A DNA stretch of 64,000 bases from Anaerolineaceae bacterium UBA6073 (GCA_002436085.1 DIXT01000030.1:62001-126000), one strand, 5' to 3'; shown: positions 7,213 to 17,716, counted from the stretch's first letter. Notes: a model not told the origin generated them from the letters alone. Numbers and translations: made by a program.

Positions 7213-9381
7213 TTATGCTTCAGCGATGCCCAGTGTGTCCAGAGCTCGCTGGAGCAGTTGGCCGCGGGTTCTGGTATCCTGCGCGGAAGCCAACAAGCTT
7301 TCCAGATCATTCGTGCCAGCTTCAGCTGTTATGCTTCTGCCAATGTAACCTGCCTGGATGCGTTGATGCGCGTGCCACAGAAGCCCGGCCAATTCTGGGG
7401 CTGGCAGGTCCGCAAGTCGGGCGGCTGGTCCGCCAGCACCGCTCGCGGTTTCCAGGCTGCGGCTGACGGCAAAGCTTAGAGGACTGTGAATGGACGCAGT
7501 CAGGCAGCCATGAACCAACCAGGAGAGAAAATGGCAATGATCAGCCTGTGTCAGGATGCGATCCTTGAGTACAGGATTGACTAAGTTAAGGATCATCTCC
7601 AGATTCCACTCGCTGCCTGAGAAATACCCCACCACCCCTTTTTCATAGCGCTCAGACGGGTTCTCTTCACCCTGTGTATCTGGTCGGATTGTGTTTTTTG
7701 GGAAAATTGCGGAATCTTTGAGTCTAAATAGTATTTTTATTATCGTATCAAATTGACAAATACCTGCCCCAACAAGCGTCTCAAAATGACAATTAAGGCT
7801 GTCAGCTAACGTATCAAAATAACAAATTTGATTGGCATCTAAAGTCTCAAATTGACAAATACCCTGTTCCACTAAAGTCTCATAATGACAAATTCTAGCG
7901 GAGTTAATACGCAGCGCATTTCGAAGGAGCTGTGCAAAGCGATTGTCAGAAGCGAAGGCCTGTAACGCCCGAAGTTGCTCAGCACTTTGATCGCCAAGCA
8001 GAAAGGCGTACAAAGCGCCTTTCAGGAGCTCGTCTGACGCGGTCAAACGCACTTCTTCCACTCGCAGAAGCCAATCGGTTCCGCTGCTGCTTACCCGGGT
8101 ATCAATCCGGCTGAGATACTGGCTGGCAAGTTGGCGGTTTGCTTCGCGCCAGTCGCGGGTGTATTGGGATTCTGGATTGACCTGTTCTTTGCGCGGTCGC
8201 CCGCGAGCGCTGGATTTTAGGTGGGGAATCCGGGCTGGCAGGGTTTCGGAGCGGATCCACTTCTGCAGGGTGGGCAAACCGCCAGGAACCCAAAAAGTGC
8301 TGCGGTCTTTGCCGCGCGCCCAATCAATGTAGCAGCAATTCTTGCTCATCAAATAAAGCGTCCCCAGATCCGCGCCAAGATCTGGCAGAACCCGGCGAAA
8401 CCAATACCACGGAACAGCCAAAAAGCTTTCAGGACGGATGAGGTGAGATGCAAGCCGGTCACATAAGCCAGCCAAAGTGGGCGTCAGGCGAGGACCGCCC
8501 AAAGCAGACTGTACAACTTCGTGCACGGACACCGAGGTAGAAAAGCGGTTATCGTTAACGAGGTCTGGGACGCGGTAGGGGAACACAAGAATCCGGTCGC
8601 GCGGAGTTTCCTGGGCATGTTTGAGCGTATCCGCAGGGGCTTCCTGCAAGCCATTTTTCAACAGCCACAGGTACAAATCCTGGGCATCGCCCGGGGTAAG
8701 CATGAGTCCGCGGTAGGTGTAGGTGTTAGCCTGTCGGACGATTTTCCCATTCACAAAGCGGTGGACGGGCTCTGCACGGCGCACAAACCAATCCAAAGCG
8801 CCGCTCTTAAAGACGCGAAAGAAGGTTGCCCGGCTAATAACATGGCCAAGCATCGCTAAAAGGCCGTCGACGTCAATGGTGACCGCGTCTCCTTGGCGGG
8901 GATAAAGTTGGTCGGCGCCGTGTTCACGCGAACGCCGGTAGAAAGCCTGTCTGAGAGCACTGGCAATTAGAACCGCGTTGGAACCAGCGAAAGGCACAAA
9001 GCGCAGCAAATACGCAGGAATCGCGGCGATTGATTCGGGCGCAAGAATTGCCTGGGTGACATCTGACGCGCCCGTTTCAAAGGTCATAAGTTCATCTTCG
9101 TTACCGGACTCGCTTGGAATTTGTCTCAGTATTTGATCTGTGCCCATGGGCACAGATGCGGACATTGCCAGGCGGAACTCCTTACCGGTAAGATCCTGCA
9201 CGACAGTTTCGATTAATGGAAAATAACGGCAAAGATTGGCATAGACCATCGGTGGAGCGGTGAGCTGGTACGTGCCGTCGTAAGACACGCTGGCGGAATC
9301 AAGCAATTGGCTTAAAGCCGGGTCTTGCGTGGCGGTCAAAGCCGCCTGTATATCCAACCAGGCATTTGTTTCGGGGTTCAT
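7213..9381 (-). CDS. Large protein of unknown function in a replication/partition-like cassette
   Basis: 722 residues from ATG 9381 (AGGTG upstream; a TTG six codons earlier is also possible). No family is recognised. It is soluble, mixed alpha/beta in look, with a basic stretch about 395-412 (SSARGRPRKEQVNP) that resembles an AT-hook (GRP core). Residues 497-551 form five 11-residue repeats of the type IC[HQY][FY][ED]TLxxxx. They are encoded by DNA units spaced exactly 33 bp apart, and the same DNA unit recurs 5 kb away outside any gene. A 22-bp perfect palindrome lies in its codons about 75-82. With an ATPase, ParA and ParB beside it, a replication-initiator or partition-accessory role is an inference only. 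It is encoded on the opposite strand to parAB, downstream of the ATPase gene. Confidence 0.7.
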   Translation of the reverse strand: MNPETNAWLDIQAALTATQDPALSQLLDSASVSYDGTYQLTAPPMVYANLCRYFPLIETVVQDLTGKEFRLAMSASVPMGTDQILRQIPSESGNEDELMTFETGASDVTQAILAPESIAAIPAYLLRFVPFAGSNAVLIASALRQAFYRRSREHGADQLYPRQGDAVTIDVDGLLAMLGHVISRATFFRVFKSGALDWFVRRAEPVHRFVNGKIVRQANTYTYRGLMLTPGDAQDLYLWLLKNGLQEAPADTLKHAQETPRDRILVFPYRVPDLVNDNRFSTSVSVHEVVQSALGGPRLTPTLAGLCDRLASHLIRPESFLAVPWYWFRRVLPDLGADLGTLYLMSKNCCYIDWARGKDRSTFWVPGGLPTLQKWIRSETLPARIPHLKSSARGRPRKEQVNPESQYTRDWREANRQLASQYLSRIDTRVSSSGTDWLLRVEEVRLTASDELLKGALYAFLLGDQSAEQLRALQAFASDNRFAQLLRNALRINSARICHYETLVEQGICQFETLDANQICYFDTLADSLNCHFETLVGAGICQFDTIIKILFRLKDSAIFPKNTIRPDTQGEENPSERYEKGVVGYFSGSEWNLEMILNLVNPVLKDRILTQADHCHFLSWLVHGCLTASIHSPLSFAVSRSLETASGAGGPAARLADLPAPELAGLLWHAHQRIQAGYIGRSITAEAGTNDLESLLASAQDTRTRGQLLQRALDTLGIAEA
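7745..7895. repeat. Five iteron-like direct repeats with exact 33-bp period
   Basis: Units begin at 7745, 7778, 7811, 7844 and 7877, each 33 bp apart, with the core GTCTCAAAATGACAAATT on the plus strand (first two units after GT vary as ATC/CTC; few other changes). 33 bp is close to three helical turns and also 11 codons, so the array encodes an 11-residue peptide repeat inside the large unknown protein. Direct repeats of this size and phasing near initiator genes are typical of iteron origins. Confidence 0.85.
9136..9157. promoter_or_regulatory. Perfect 22-bp palindrome, parS-like site 1
   Basis: The core TGTGCCCATGGGCACA (9139-9154) extends to 11-bp perfect arms. The same 16-bp core occurs once more just upstream of parB. 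The TGT...ACA ends and 16-bp length recall the classical ParB site TGTTTCACGTGAAACA, though the centre differs. It lies within the coding region of the large unknown gene. Confidence 0.6.
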
Positions 9382-9480
9382 TACACCTACAAAAAGCAAT
9401 CCCGCGAATTAAAGCTGTATAAATCTTCGCGCTCCTCAGATAGGTTTGTTTCCATTAGAACTTCTCAAACCCTCATACGC

Positions 9481-10287
9481 CTAAAAAGGGCGCGGACCAA
9501 GATCCGGAATAAAAAGCCGACTCTTCTTGGACTCGATTTGCTCTTCCAGGTACGCGCTCGCCAGAGACAGAGCGTTGGTAAGCGAGCCTTTGGCTTGGTC
9601 AGCAATGGATAAAGCCGCCTGTTCGGGTAACAGCGCGAGCGGGTCAGCGGCGCCTGCCATTCTGAGGCGGGCATACAGCAGGCTGGCAACCTCTTGCAGC
9701 CCGGGAGAGCGAAAGGGAACGTACAAACCAAGGAATTGATTCAGACCGCCAATGTTGCTGGTGGTGTTGTTAAGGTCTTGCAGGAAGATGAGCGTGCGAA
9801 TTTTCTTGGTATGCTCCACAGACCAGGACAAGAGTTGGGTAAGGTACTCCTGATCCACAGGCGGACCGTCCAGCACCAATAAGAGCTCATCATTGTGCTC
9901 ATCAAGGTGCTCAAAAATGCTTTCGATGCGGTTGGCGTTTGAACGCGCGGATGGCAGGCCTAAAGTCTCAACGACAGCCATCAGAAAATGGCGGGGTTCA
10001 GTCACGGTATTCGTATTCATGTACAAACCAAGGACTGAAGCTCTCGCGCTGGTCAGGTAACGGCTGGAAGCGACCTTCATGGCCAGCATACTTTTACCGC
10101 TGCCTACCGCACCGGCTATAACGCCAAGATTTTTTGACGGGTCCTTTTGGTCCAGGATAAAGCTTGATGCCACCTCCAACACCCGGCGCTGTTCGTTAAT
10201 GGAGGGGTAGAAGAAGCGTGTGTCCGGGTAGTGTAAAAACGGATGTTCAAGCAAACCAACAGAAAGCAGGTCCAGGGTTGAAAGCAT
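9481..10287 (-). CDS. ExeA/TniB-like AAA ATPase
   Basis: 268 residues. The opening HPFLHYPDTRFFYPSINEQRRVLE, the Walker A GAVGSGKS (59-66), the Walker B LLLVLD (135-140) and the QDLNN sensor-like segment match the AAA_22/ExeA-GspA and transposition-helper TniB group. Such ATPases assemble on partner proteins or DNA. It has a good ribosome site (AAAGGAGCG) and is divergent from parA; the large unknown gene follows on the same strand after about 100 bp. In this setting it could be a loader or maintenance ATPase of the cassette, which is inference. Confidence 0.8.
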   Translation of the reverse strand: MLSTLDLLSVGLLEHPFLHYPDTRFFYPSINEQRRVLEVASSFILDQKDPSKNLGVIAGAVGSGKSMLAMKVASSRYLTSARASVLGLYMNTNTVTEPRHFLMAVVETLGLPSARSNANRIESIFEHLDEHNDELLLVLDGPPVDQEYLTQLLSWSVEHTKKIRTLIFLQDLNNTTSNIGGLNQFLGLYVPFRSPGLQEVASLLYARLRMAGAADPLALLPEQAALSIADQAKGSLTNALSLASAYLEEQIESKKSRLFIPDLGPRPF

Positions 10288-10481
10288 GTGGCGGCGCTCC
10301 TTTTATGTACAAATAGATTAGCATGCGCATTGAATTAAGTCAAGTGATAAATATTATCCACCCACTTTGCGTAACTGACAAGATATTACAGATAAATAAA
10401 ATGGAGTAACTTGAAAATTATAGAAAATAATGTAAAATGTACACAAGTGTTATTTTTATCGAAAAGGAGCGCGGAGCGCCA
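10288..10481. promoter_or_regulatory. Divergent promoter region of the Par cassette
   Basis: 194 bp of AT-rich DNA separate the ATPase gene and parA and must carry both promoters. A TGTAAAAT motif sits about 50 bp before the parA start. A TGTACA hexamer occurs at both ends of the region (about 10305 and 10438), possibly an operator half-site. Confidence 0.45.
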
Positions 10482-11312
10482 ATGGCAATTATATCTCTGA
10501 TTAACCGTAAAGGCGGGGTGGGAAAGTCCACTATCAGCATCAACCTGGCAGCCGGGTTGGCAATCTACGAATCTCGCAAAGCCACTCATAAACCGGTGCT
10601 GCTGATTGACATGGATGATCAATTGAGCGCGACTATCAGCGCCATGGGCGGCGGATTGGATGATCAGTTTGTGCCCATGATAACAGCCGAGAATAACTTC
10701 CCGACAGCGCTTGGAAACGGGTATGGGGCATCGGATAACATTATTAGCGATTCCCTGCTGCCGCGGAAACGAGATGAAAAGGTGCGCATTTTCCGCACGA
10801 ACAAAGCGCGCATGGAAGGCCTGGAAGCCGCGCTGAAAACCCGGGAAGACCCTGCCTTCCAGTTGACCTATTTTCTGGAATCTATCAAAGACGAGTACTC
10901 CTACATCATCATCGACAACCCCCCATCAGCAGGTATTGTGCCCATGAACTCACTGGTGGCAAGCACACATGTCCTTATTCCGATTGAGCCGGATGGCTTA
11001 AGCCTGATTGGTCTGGCGGATATTTTGCGTATGATTGAGGGGGTCCATAAGAATACCAACCCGGACCTTAAAATTTTGGGGATCATCCCATCGCGCTTCC
11101 GCATGATACGCCGCCAATCTCGTGATGTAATCGAGGACATGGAAAGAATGTACGGACACTTGCTGCTGCCGTACATTAAAGATCTGGCTGAAATTTCCGC
11201 GGCAACCACAGCGGGTTATGATATTTTTTCATATTGTCCGGAGAAATCCCAGGCGTACCGCTGTTTTTCCAATTTGGTGGATGCGGTCATGGGAAAGCTG
11301 GGGCAGGCTTAG
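10482..11312 (+). CDS. parA: ParA-type partition ATPase
   Basis: 276 residues from ATG 10482, chosen over a start 15 codons earlier because AAAAGGAG and GCGGAG lie just upstream and the protein then begins directly with the family strand MAIISLINRKGGVGKST. The deviant Walker A KGGVGKST is at 10-17, the Walker A' region LIDMDDQLSAT about 47-57, and the Walker B YIIIDNPPS further on. ParA ATPases segregate DNA together with ParB and a centromere. It lacks an N-terminal HTH, as in chromosomal or type Ib ParA. parB follows after 84 bp that hold a parS-like palindrome. Confidence 0.93.
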   Translation: MAIISLINRKGGVGKSTISINLAAGLAIYESRKATHKPVLLIDMDDQLSATISAMGGGLDDQFVPMITAENNFPTALGNGYGASDNIISDSLLPRKRDEKVRIFRTNKARMEGLEAALKTREDPAFQLTYFLESIKDEYSYIIIDNPPSAGIVPMNSLVASTHVLIPIEPDGLSLIGLADILRMIEGVHKNTNPDLKILGIIPSRFRMIRRQSRDVIEDMERMYGHLLLPYIKDLAEISAATTAGYDIFSYCPEKSQAYRCFSNLVDAVMGKLGQA

Positions 11313-11344
11313 TCTGTCAGGGGTAAATGGTAAAGAAACACACT

Positions 11345-11360
11345 TGTGCCCATGGGCACA
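11345..11360. promoter_or_regulatory. 16-bp perfect palindrome, parS-like site 2
   Basis: TGTGCCCATGGGCACA, identical to the core of the palindrome at 9139-9154, placed in the parA-parB gap 37 bp before the parB start. It may be a ParB-binding centromere or an operator for autoregulation. Confidence 0.6.
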
Positions 11361-11396
11361 GTTCGGGTGGCGTAAATCAAGGAAAGGAATTTGATA

Positions 11397-12539
11397 ATGG
11401 CTGAACCCAAGAAAAAAGGTTTTGGAGATTTGATTAACATCACCAGTGATGCCTTTGGGGCAAGTAGCGGTGACTCTGAAGCGGCCTACATGGAAGGCGC
11501 GCCTAAGATGGTGAACAACCGCCAGAGCGTCTACCGTGTCCCGCTCTCCATGATCAGGCCGGACCGATTCCAGGCGCGCTTTATGCTGCCCTATGAACTT
11601 CGAGAAGATTTCTATACTCAGAAAGCTGATTGGACTGAGACGGTGCGGCGCTGGCTGAAATTGGCGGAAAAGGATCGCCTTATTCGTCGGGAAATTGATG
11701 AACTGATTGCGCTGGGGGATTCGCTGCACGATACCGGGCAGATCAAACCGGTCACAGGGCAGGTAGTCAATATTGGCGGCAGAGATGTCTTTCAGATGCT
11801 GACCGGCGAAAGACGTTTTTGGGCGACTGCGCTGAAGTCTGTACGCGAAGGACAGGGCGAGGAACCCTATGTACTTGCTCTAATCGACAATCAACCCAGC
11901 CTTGAAAAGCAAATCGCGGAGAACATGGCTTACAAAGCGCTCACCCCAGTCGGGAAAGCCCGGGCGGCAGCCCGCATGGTGTTGGAAGCCAATAATATCA
12001 AACCGGATAATGCGCAGGATGAGTTTGCTTACTTTCGCAAAATTAATGATGTCCGTCTGAGCGATGAAACCCGCGAAGTTCTGATGAAAACGCTCCAGCT
12101 TGAGCGCACTTACTACGGACGCCTGATGAAGTTTTTTGAGCTTCCGGAAAACCTGCTGGAGATTTGCGACAGGGCAGAAATGCCTGAACGCGTGCTGCGC
12201 GAAATTGTTTCCTACGCTCCTGAGTATTGGACGGGAGCTGTCCAGTATTACGCAGAACACGAAGGACGAACCTACCAGGACGTCCACGCTTTCCTTGAGC
12301 GCGCGGCTGGTCGTGAAAAACCCCGTGCCGTACGGCTGCCGACGGACCCGGCAACGAAATCGGCGCGGTCCATCAAGCGCGTATTATTAAATGTTGAGGA
12401 ACTCCCCCAGGACGATAAGATTGGATCTTTGGCGGATGCTCTGATTGGCGAATCGGACAAAGAGGAAGCCGCGCGCATTCTAACCCACCTGGAGCAGCTT
12501 ACCGCAGCAGTCCAGCAGCGCTTTGCCAGCCTGAAGTAA
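11397..12539 (+). CDS. parB: ParB-like partition protein
   Basis: 380 residues from ATG 11397 (AAGGAAAGGA upstream; TTG two codons earlier is less likely). The ParB N-terminal domain begins near VYRVPLSMIRPDRFQAR. It contains GQIKPVTG, the nucleotide-binding GERRFWA motif (137-143) and IAENMAYKALTPVGKA (174-189, the ENxxR-like segment). An HTH-like part, TLQLERTYYGRLMKFFELP, follows at about residues 228-246. The C-terminus is long and likely a dimerisation domain. It should bind its centromere and load on DNA as a CTP-dependent clamp, as known for ParB. An insertion of about 40 residues between the first strand and the GQIKP motif makes it a divergent member. Confidence 0.85.
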   Translation: MAEPKKKGFGDLINITSDAFGASSGDSEAAYMEGAPKMVNNRQSVYRVPLSMIRPDRFQARFMLPYELREDFYTQKADWTETVRRWLKLAEKDRLIRREIDELIALGDSLHDTGQIKPVTGQVVNIGGRDVFQMLTGERRFWATALKSVREGQGEEPYVLALIDNQPSLEKQIAENMAYKALTPVGKARAAARMVLEANNIKPDNAQDEFAYFRKINDVRLSDETREVLMKTLQLERTYYGRLMKFFELPENLLEICDRAEMPERVLREIVSYAPEYWTGAVQYYAEHEGRTYQDVHAFLERAAGREKPRAVRLPTDPATKSARSIKRVLLNVEELPQDDKIGSLADALIGESDKEEAARILTHLEQLTAAVQQRFASLK

Positions 12540-12563
12540 CCTGAATAATTGCACGAGTGTTTC

Positions 12564-12597
12564 ACCGCGTCGGGTATTCTCCCGGCGCGGTTTTTTT
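12564..12597 (+). terminator. Intrinsic terminator after parB
   Basis: An 11-bp stem ACCGCGTCGGG / CCCGGCGCGGT (one G-U pair), six-base loop, then seven T residues. Confidence 0.9.
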
Positions 12598-12939
12598 AGG
12601 GGCGATGAATTCACTGCAAAAATAGGCTACTGCGAAGAAAACCGATAATCTCGCAGTTGCAGTTTGTGGAAATACCGCGCGTTGTTGAGACCTCTGAGGA
12701 TAAGTTATTGCGCGTAGGTTAATAATTGGCAGCTAAAGTCTCAAAATGACAAATTCAAAGCTAAATGCTGGTTCTGGCTTTGGGCACGACAAATAGCTGA
12801 TCCAGGCAACGAAACCTGGCATGGCTATCATCCCTTCAACCCGGCCGCTGCCCCTTAAGACGAGGTTTAAGACGAGGTTCCCAAAAAAGCGAGTTTTCAG
12901 ATACAATACAACCCATTCGCTTATTGAGGATTAAATAAC
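12598..12939. other. Intergenic region between parB and ccmE
   Basis: No gene. It contains the stray copy of the 33-bp repeat unit (12738-12756 core) and a perfect 12-bp tandem duplication TTAAGACGAGGT at 12855-12878. The ccmE promoter must lie in the last 100 bp. Confidence 0.55.
12724..12756. repeat. Solitary copy of the 33-bp iteron-like unit
   Basis: GTCTCAAAATGACAAATTC at 12738-12756 repeats the core of the array at 7745-7895. The similarity extends about 14 bp beyond the core, into the spacer of one of the array units (minus-strand GCTGCCAAT versus ATGCCAAT). Here it is not in a gene, so selection on protein alone does not explain it. Confidence 0.75.
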
Positions 12940-13425
12940 TTGAAAAACAAGAAAAATAACAAACTAATTATTGGGATAGTGGTTATCGCCGGCGCGCTTC
13001 TGTATCTCGTCATTAGTTCAACGCTCTCGCAGTCGCAATACTTTATGACCGTTCAGGAACTTAAGGCTGGCCAAGCCGAGTTGGTTGGAAAAAACATCCG
13101 CATGTCCGGCGTTGTGCTGGGGGACACGATTGCTTACGATCCGCAGACGCTGGACCTCACCTTTGAGGTTGCCCAAATCCCCGGCGATCACCAGGTCATC
13201 CAAGACATGGGAGGCATGGCGGCTGTGCTTGCCCAGGCGGCGCACGACCCAACCCTGCCGAAAATCCAGGTGCATTACAAAGGGCCGCGTCCCGACTTGT
13301 TAAAGGACGAAGCGCAGGCTATCATGACTGGCGCATTGGATGAAGCCGGCGTGTTTCAGGTCAGCGAGCTGCTGCTCAAGTGCCCGTCCAAGTACGAGGC
13401 TGAACTGCCAGCCCAAAGCAAGTAA
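12940..13425 (+). CDS. ccmE: Heme chaperone CcmE, Cys-type (CxxxY)
   Basis: 161 residues from a TTG start with GAGGA upstream; no later Met precedes the membrane anchor. One N-terminal membrane helix (about 8-28) is followed by the OB-fold domain with KNIRMSGVV and YKGPRPDLLKDEAQAIMTG. CcmE carries heme covalently outside the membrane on its way to apocytochrome c. In the common form the heme binds His in HxxxY; here the motif reads KCPSKY (C148-Y152), the CxxxY variant known from archaea and Desulfovibrio. It heads the ccm cluster. Confidence 0.92.
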   Translation: MKNKKNNKLIIGIVVIAGALLYLVISSTLSQSQYFMTVQELKAGQAELVGKNIRMSGVVLGDTIAYDPQTLDLTFEVAQIPGDHQVIQDMGGMAAVLAQAAHDPTLPKIQVHYKGPRPDLLKDEAQAIMTGALDEAGVFQVSELLLKCPSKYEAELPAQSK

Positions 13426-13445
13426 TCTACAGCTACGAGGTATTC

Positions 13446-15456
<2,011 letters not shown>

Positions 15457-15485
<29 letters not shown>

Positions 15486-16185
15486 GGCGTACGGCGCCCA
15501 ACGCGTTCTGGACAGGCTCGACCTGTCCGTTGACGCGGGGGAGCTCGTGTGCCTCTTGGGACCGAACGGAGCCGGAAAAACCACGCTCATCCGCACCCTC
15601 AGCGGGCTGCAGAAACCGGACAGCGGTGAAGTGCTGTGGGGTTCTGAGAGCGAAGGCATTGGCGCGCTCAAATTGCGCCGCAGCATCGGCCTCATCCTGC
15701 ACCAGCCCTTTTTATACGAGCACCTGACAGGCTTTGAAAACCTGCGCTTCTATTCCCGCTTGTACGAAACTGGCCTGGGAGACGCTGATTTGCGCAAAAT
15801 GCTCGGCAGAGTTGGTTTGGGCAGCGCGCGTCCGATACCCGTGAGGGGATACTCGCGCGGCATGAAACAGCGCCTGACGATTGCCCGCGCGCTGTTGTGC
15901 GATCCCCGGATTCTCCTGTTTGATGAACCCTATACCGGGCTGGACCAACAAGGCTGCGGCATGCTGAACCAATTGGTTCTGGAGGAAAGCGCGCGAAACA
16001 AACTGGTTTTGCTGACCACACACGAACTCAGTTACATCCGCCAGGTCGCCACGCGCTTTGACGTACTTCACCGCGGAAAGATTGCCGCCAGCATTCCCAA
16101 CGCCGGGATAAGCCTGGACTCTTTGCAGGAACAATACAGTGCGGTGATCGCAGCCGGCAAAGCCGCGCGCAAGGAGCAAGCATGA
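15457..16185 (+). CDS. ccmA: Heme exporter ATP-binding protein CcmA
   Basis: 242 residues from TTG 15457, chosen because GCGGAGGAA lies 5 nt upstream and the protein then starts at the first ABC strand (LTLQARQISKAYG); a GTG 13 codons earlier would add a very basic tail. Walker A GPNGAGKTT, signature YSRGMKQRLTIARAL and Walker B ILLFDEPYTGLD are all present, and the final H-loop is TTHEL. With CcmB, CcmC and CcmD it drives release of holo-CcmE from the CcmC complex. Confidence 0.93.
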
Positions 16186-16856
16186 AAGCCTGGCTCCACT
16201 CTGTGCGCGTTTTGATCTGGAAAGATTTGCTTCAGGAATGGCGCAGCCGCGACATTCTTACTTCGATGCTGGCATTCGCAGTGCTCTCGCTGTTCATCTT
16301 CAATTATGCGCTTGAACTCTCGCCGATAAACCGCGCGGATATTGCCCCGGGGATTGTCTGGGTGGTGATGGTTTTCGCGGGCACGCTGGGTTTAAACCGC
16401 TCTTTCACTGCTGAACAAGACCAGGGCTGTTTTGAAGGGCTGATCATGGCAGTCCCTGACCTTTCGGCGATTTATTTCGCCAAGCTGCTGACCAACCTGC
16501 TGATGATGGTCTTTCTGGCAGTGCTTGTCATCCCAATCTATTCCGTTCTGTACAACCAATCCCTGTTTAACTGGGCGTTTTTTGGCGTGCTGGCCTTGGG
16601 CTCCTGGGGTTACAGCGCGGCGGGTACGCTTATCGCCAGCATGACTGTGCAGACCCGCATGCGCGATTTGCTTTTACCTGTCCTATTGTTTCCGCTGCTG
16701 CTGCCTGTGAATATGGCTGTGGTAAAATCGTGCGGCGTACTGCTTGGGTCTGTGGCCGGGCAGGATATTAACGGCTGGCTCAACTTGCTGCTGGTGTACG
16801 ATATAATCGTAACAATGCTTTCGATAATGGTGTTTGAATATGTCATCCAGGAATAA
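16182..16856 (+). CDS. ccmB: Heme exporter membrane subunit CcmB
   Basis: 224 residues with six hydrophobic helices. The FTAEQDQGCFEGLIMAVPD segment matches the CcmB hallmark (family form: RLFxxDxxDGtLExLlls). It overlaps the ccmA stop as ATGA. It is the permease partner of CcmA. Confidence 0.9.
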   Translation: MKAWLHSVRVLIWKDLLQEWRSRDILTSMLAFAVLSLFIFNYALELSPINRADIAPGIVWVVMVFAGTLGLNRSFTAEQDQGCFEGLIMAVPDLSAIYFAKLLTNLLMMVFLAVLVIPIYSVLYNQSLFNWAFFGVLALGSWGYSAAGTLIASMTVQTRMRDLLLPVLLFPLLLPVNMAVVKSCGVLLGSVAGQDINGWLNLLLVYDIIVTMLSIMVFEYVIQE

Positions 16857-17544
16857 ACTTTTACCCTTTCTTTCTGTTCTGGCATTTTTGCTGGTCCTGT
16901 TTGCGTTCGTCCGCATGCTTTTCTTCACGCCGGTGGAGCAGACCATGGGTCTGGTCCAGAAGGTGTTTTACTTCCACATGAGCGCGGCGTGGGTGGGGAT
17001 GCTGGCTTTTCTGGCGGCAGCCGTGTTTGGCCTGCTGTACCTCTCGCGGAGAGACATGAAATGGGACACCCTGACTGCGGCGAGCGTGGAGGTCGGGCTG
17101 CTCTTTACAGTGATCTGCATCCTCAGCGGGATGATCTGGGCGCGCCCTATCTGGAACACCTGGTGGACCTGGGACCCGCGCCTCACCACGGTCACAATCA
17201 TGGCGTTCACCTACATCGCGTTCATCCTCCTGCGCAGGGGGGTGGACAATCCAACCCGGCGGGCGCGCTTCAGCGCCGTGTATGCCCTCATTGGTTTCAT
17301 CAGCGTCCCGCTCACGTTCTTCTCAGCCCGTTTACTGCGCACCATCCACCCGGTGGTCTTTGGCGGCGGGGAAACGGACATGAATCTTAATCCGCAAATG
17401 CTCGCTACGCTCTTCATCTCGTTGGCGGCATTTACCATCCTTTATGTTGCATTGCTGCTGCAGCGCGCCCGACTGATGGCACAGCATGACGAACTTAATC
17501 AACAATTAGCTGCAACAGATGGCAGTTACGACTGGGGAGAGTAG
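16840..17544 (+). CDS. ccmC: Heme handling protein CcmC
   Basis: 234 residues from ATG 16840 inside the end of ccmB. Six membrane helices and the WWD-type motif WNTWWTWDPRLT with flanking FYFHMSAAW and RTIHPVVFGG histidine segments. CcmC loads heme onto CcmE. The ribosome site is weak, so translation is probably coupled to ccmB. Confidence 0.94.
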   Translation: MSSRNKLLPFLSVLAFLLVLFAFVRMLFFTPVEQTMGLVQKVFYFHMSAAWVGMLAFLAAAVFGLLYLSRRDMKWDTLTAASVEVGLLFTVICILSGMIWARPIWNTWWTWDPRLTTVTIMAFTYIAFILLRRGVDNPTRRARFSAVYALIGFISVPLTFFSARLLRTIHPVVFGGGETDMNLNPQMLATLFISLAAFTILYVALLLQRARLMAQHDELNQQLAATDGSYDWGE

Positions 17545-17548
17545 AACT

Positions 17549-17716
17549 ATGGCACAAACGCTGAATTACTTTATCGCCGGTTATGCTGTTATCCTGGGTC
17601 TGCTAGGCGCGTACTGCCTTTACCTGTGGCTGCTCGGCCGGAAGCTTAAGAAAACACGCGCAATTCTGCAAAATGAGCCTCAGGAATCCCATGTGGAAGA
17701 TAAAATCACGGGTTAA
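17549..17716 (+). CDS. ccmD: CcmD-like small membrane protein
   Basis: 55 residues from ATG 17549 right after the ccmC stop. Starts LNYFIAGYAVILGLLGAY, one membrane helix, then a basic tail GRKLKKTRAIL: the usual CcmD shape and position. CcmD helps release holo-CcmE from CcmABC. Sequence alone is too short for a family proof; context carries the call. Confidence 0.75.
   Translation: MAQTLNYFIAGYAVILGLLGAYCLYLWLLGRKLKKTRAILQNEPQESHVEDKITG

Noticed and set aside
7745..7895. CRISPR array
   Set aside because: The 33-bp repeats lie inside a reading frame, spacers are only about 14 bp and in part conserved, and no cas genes are near.
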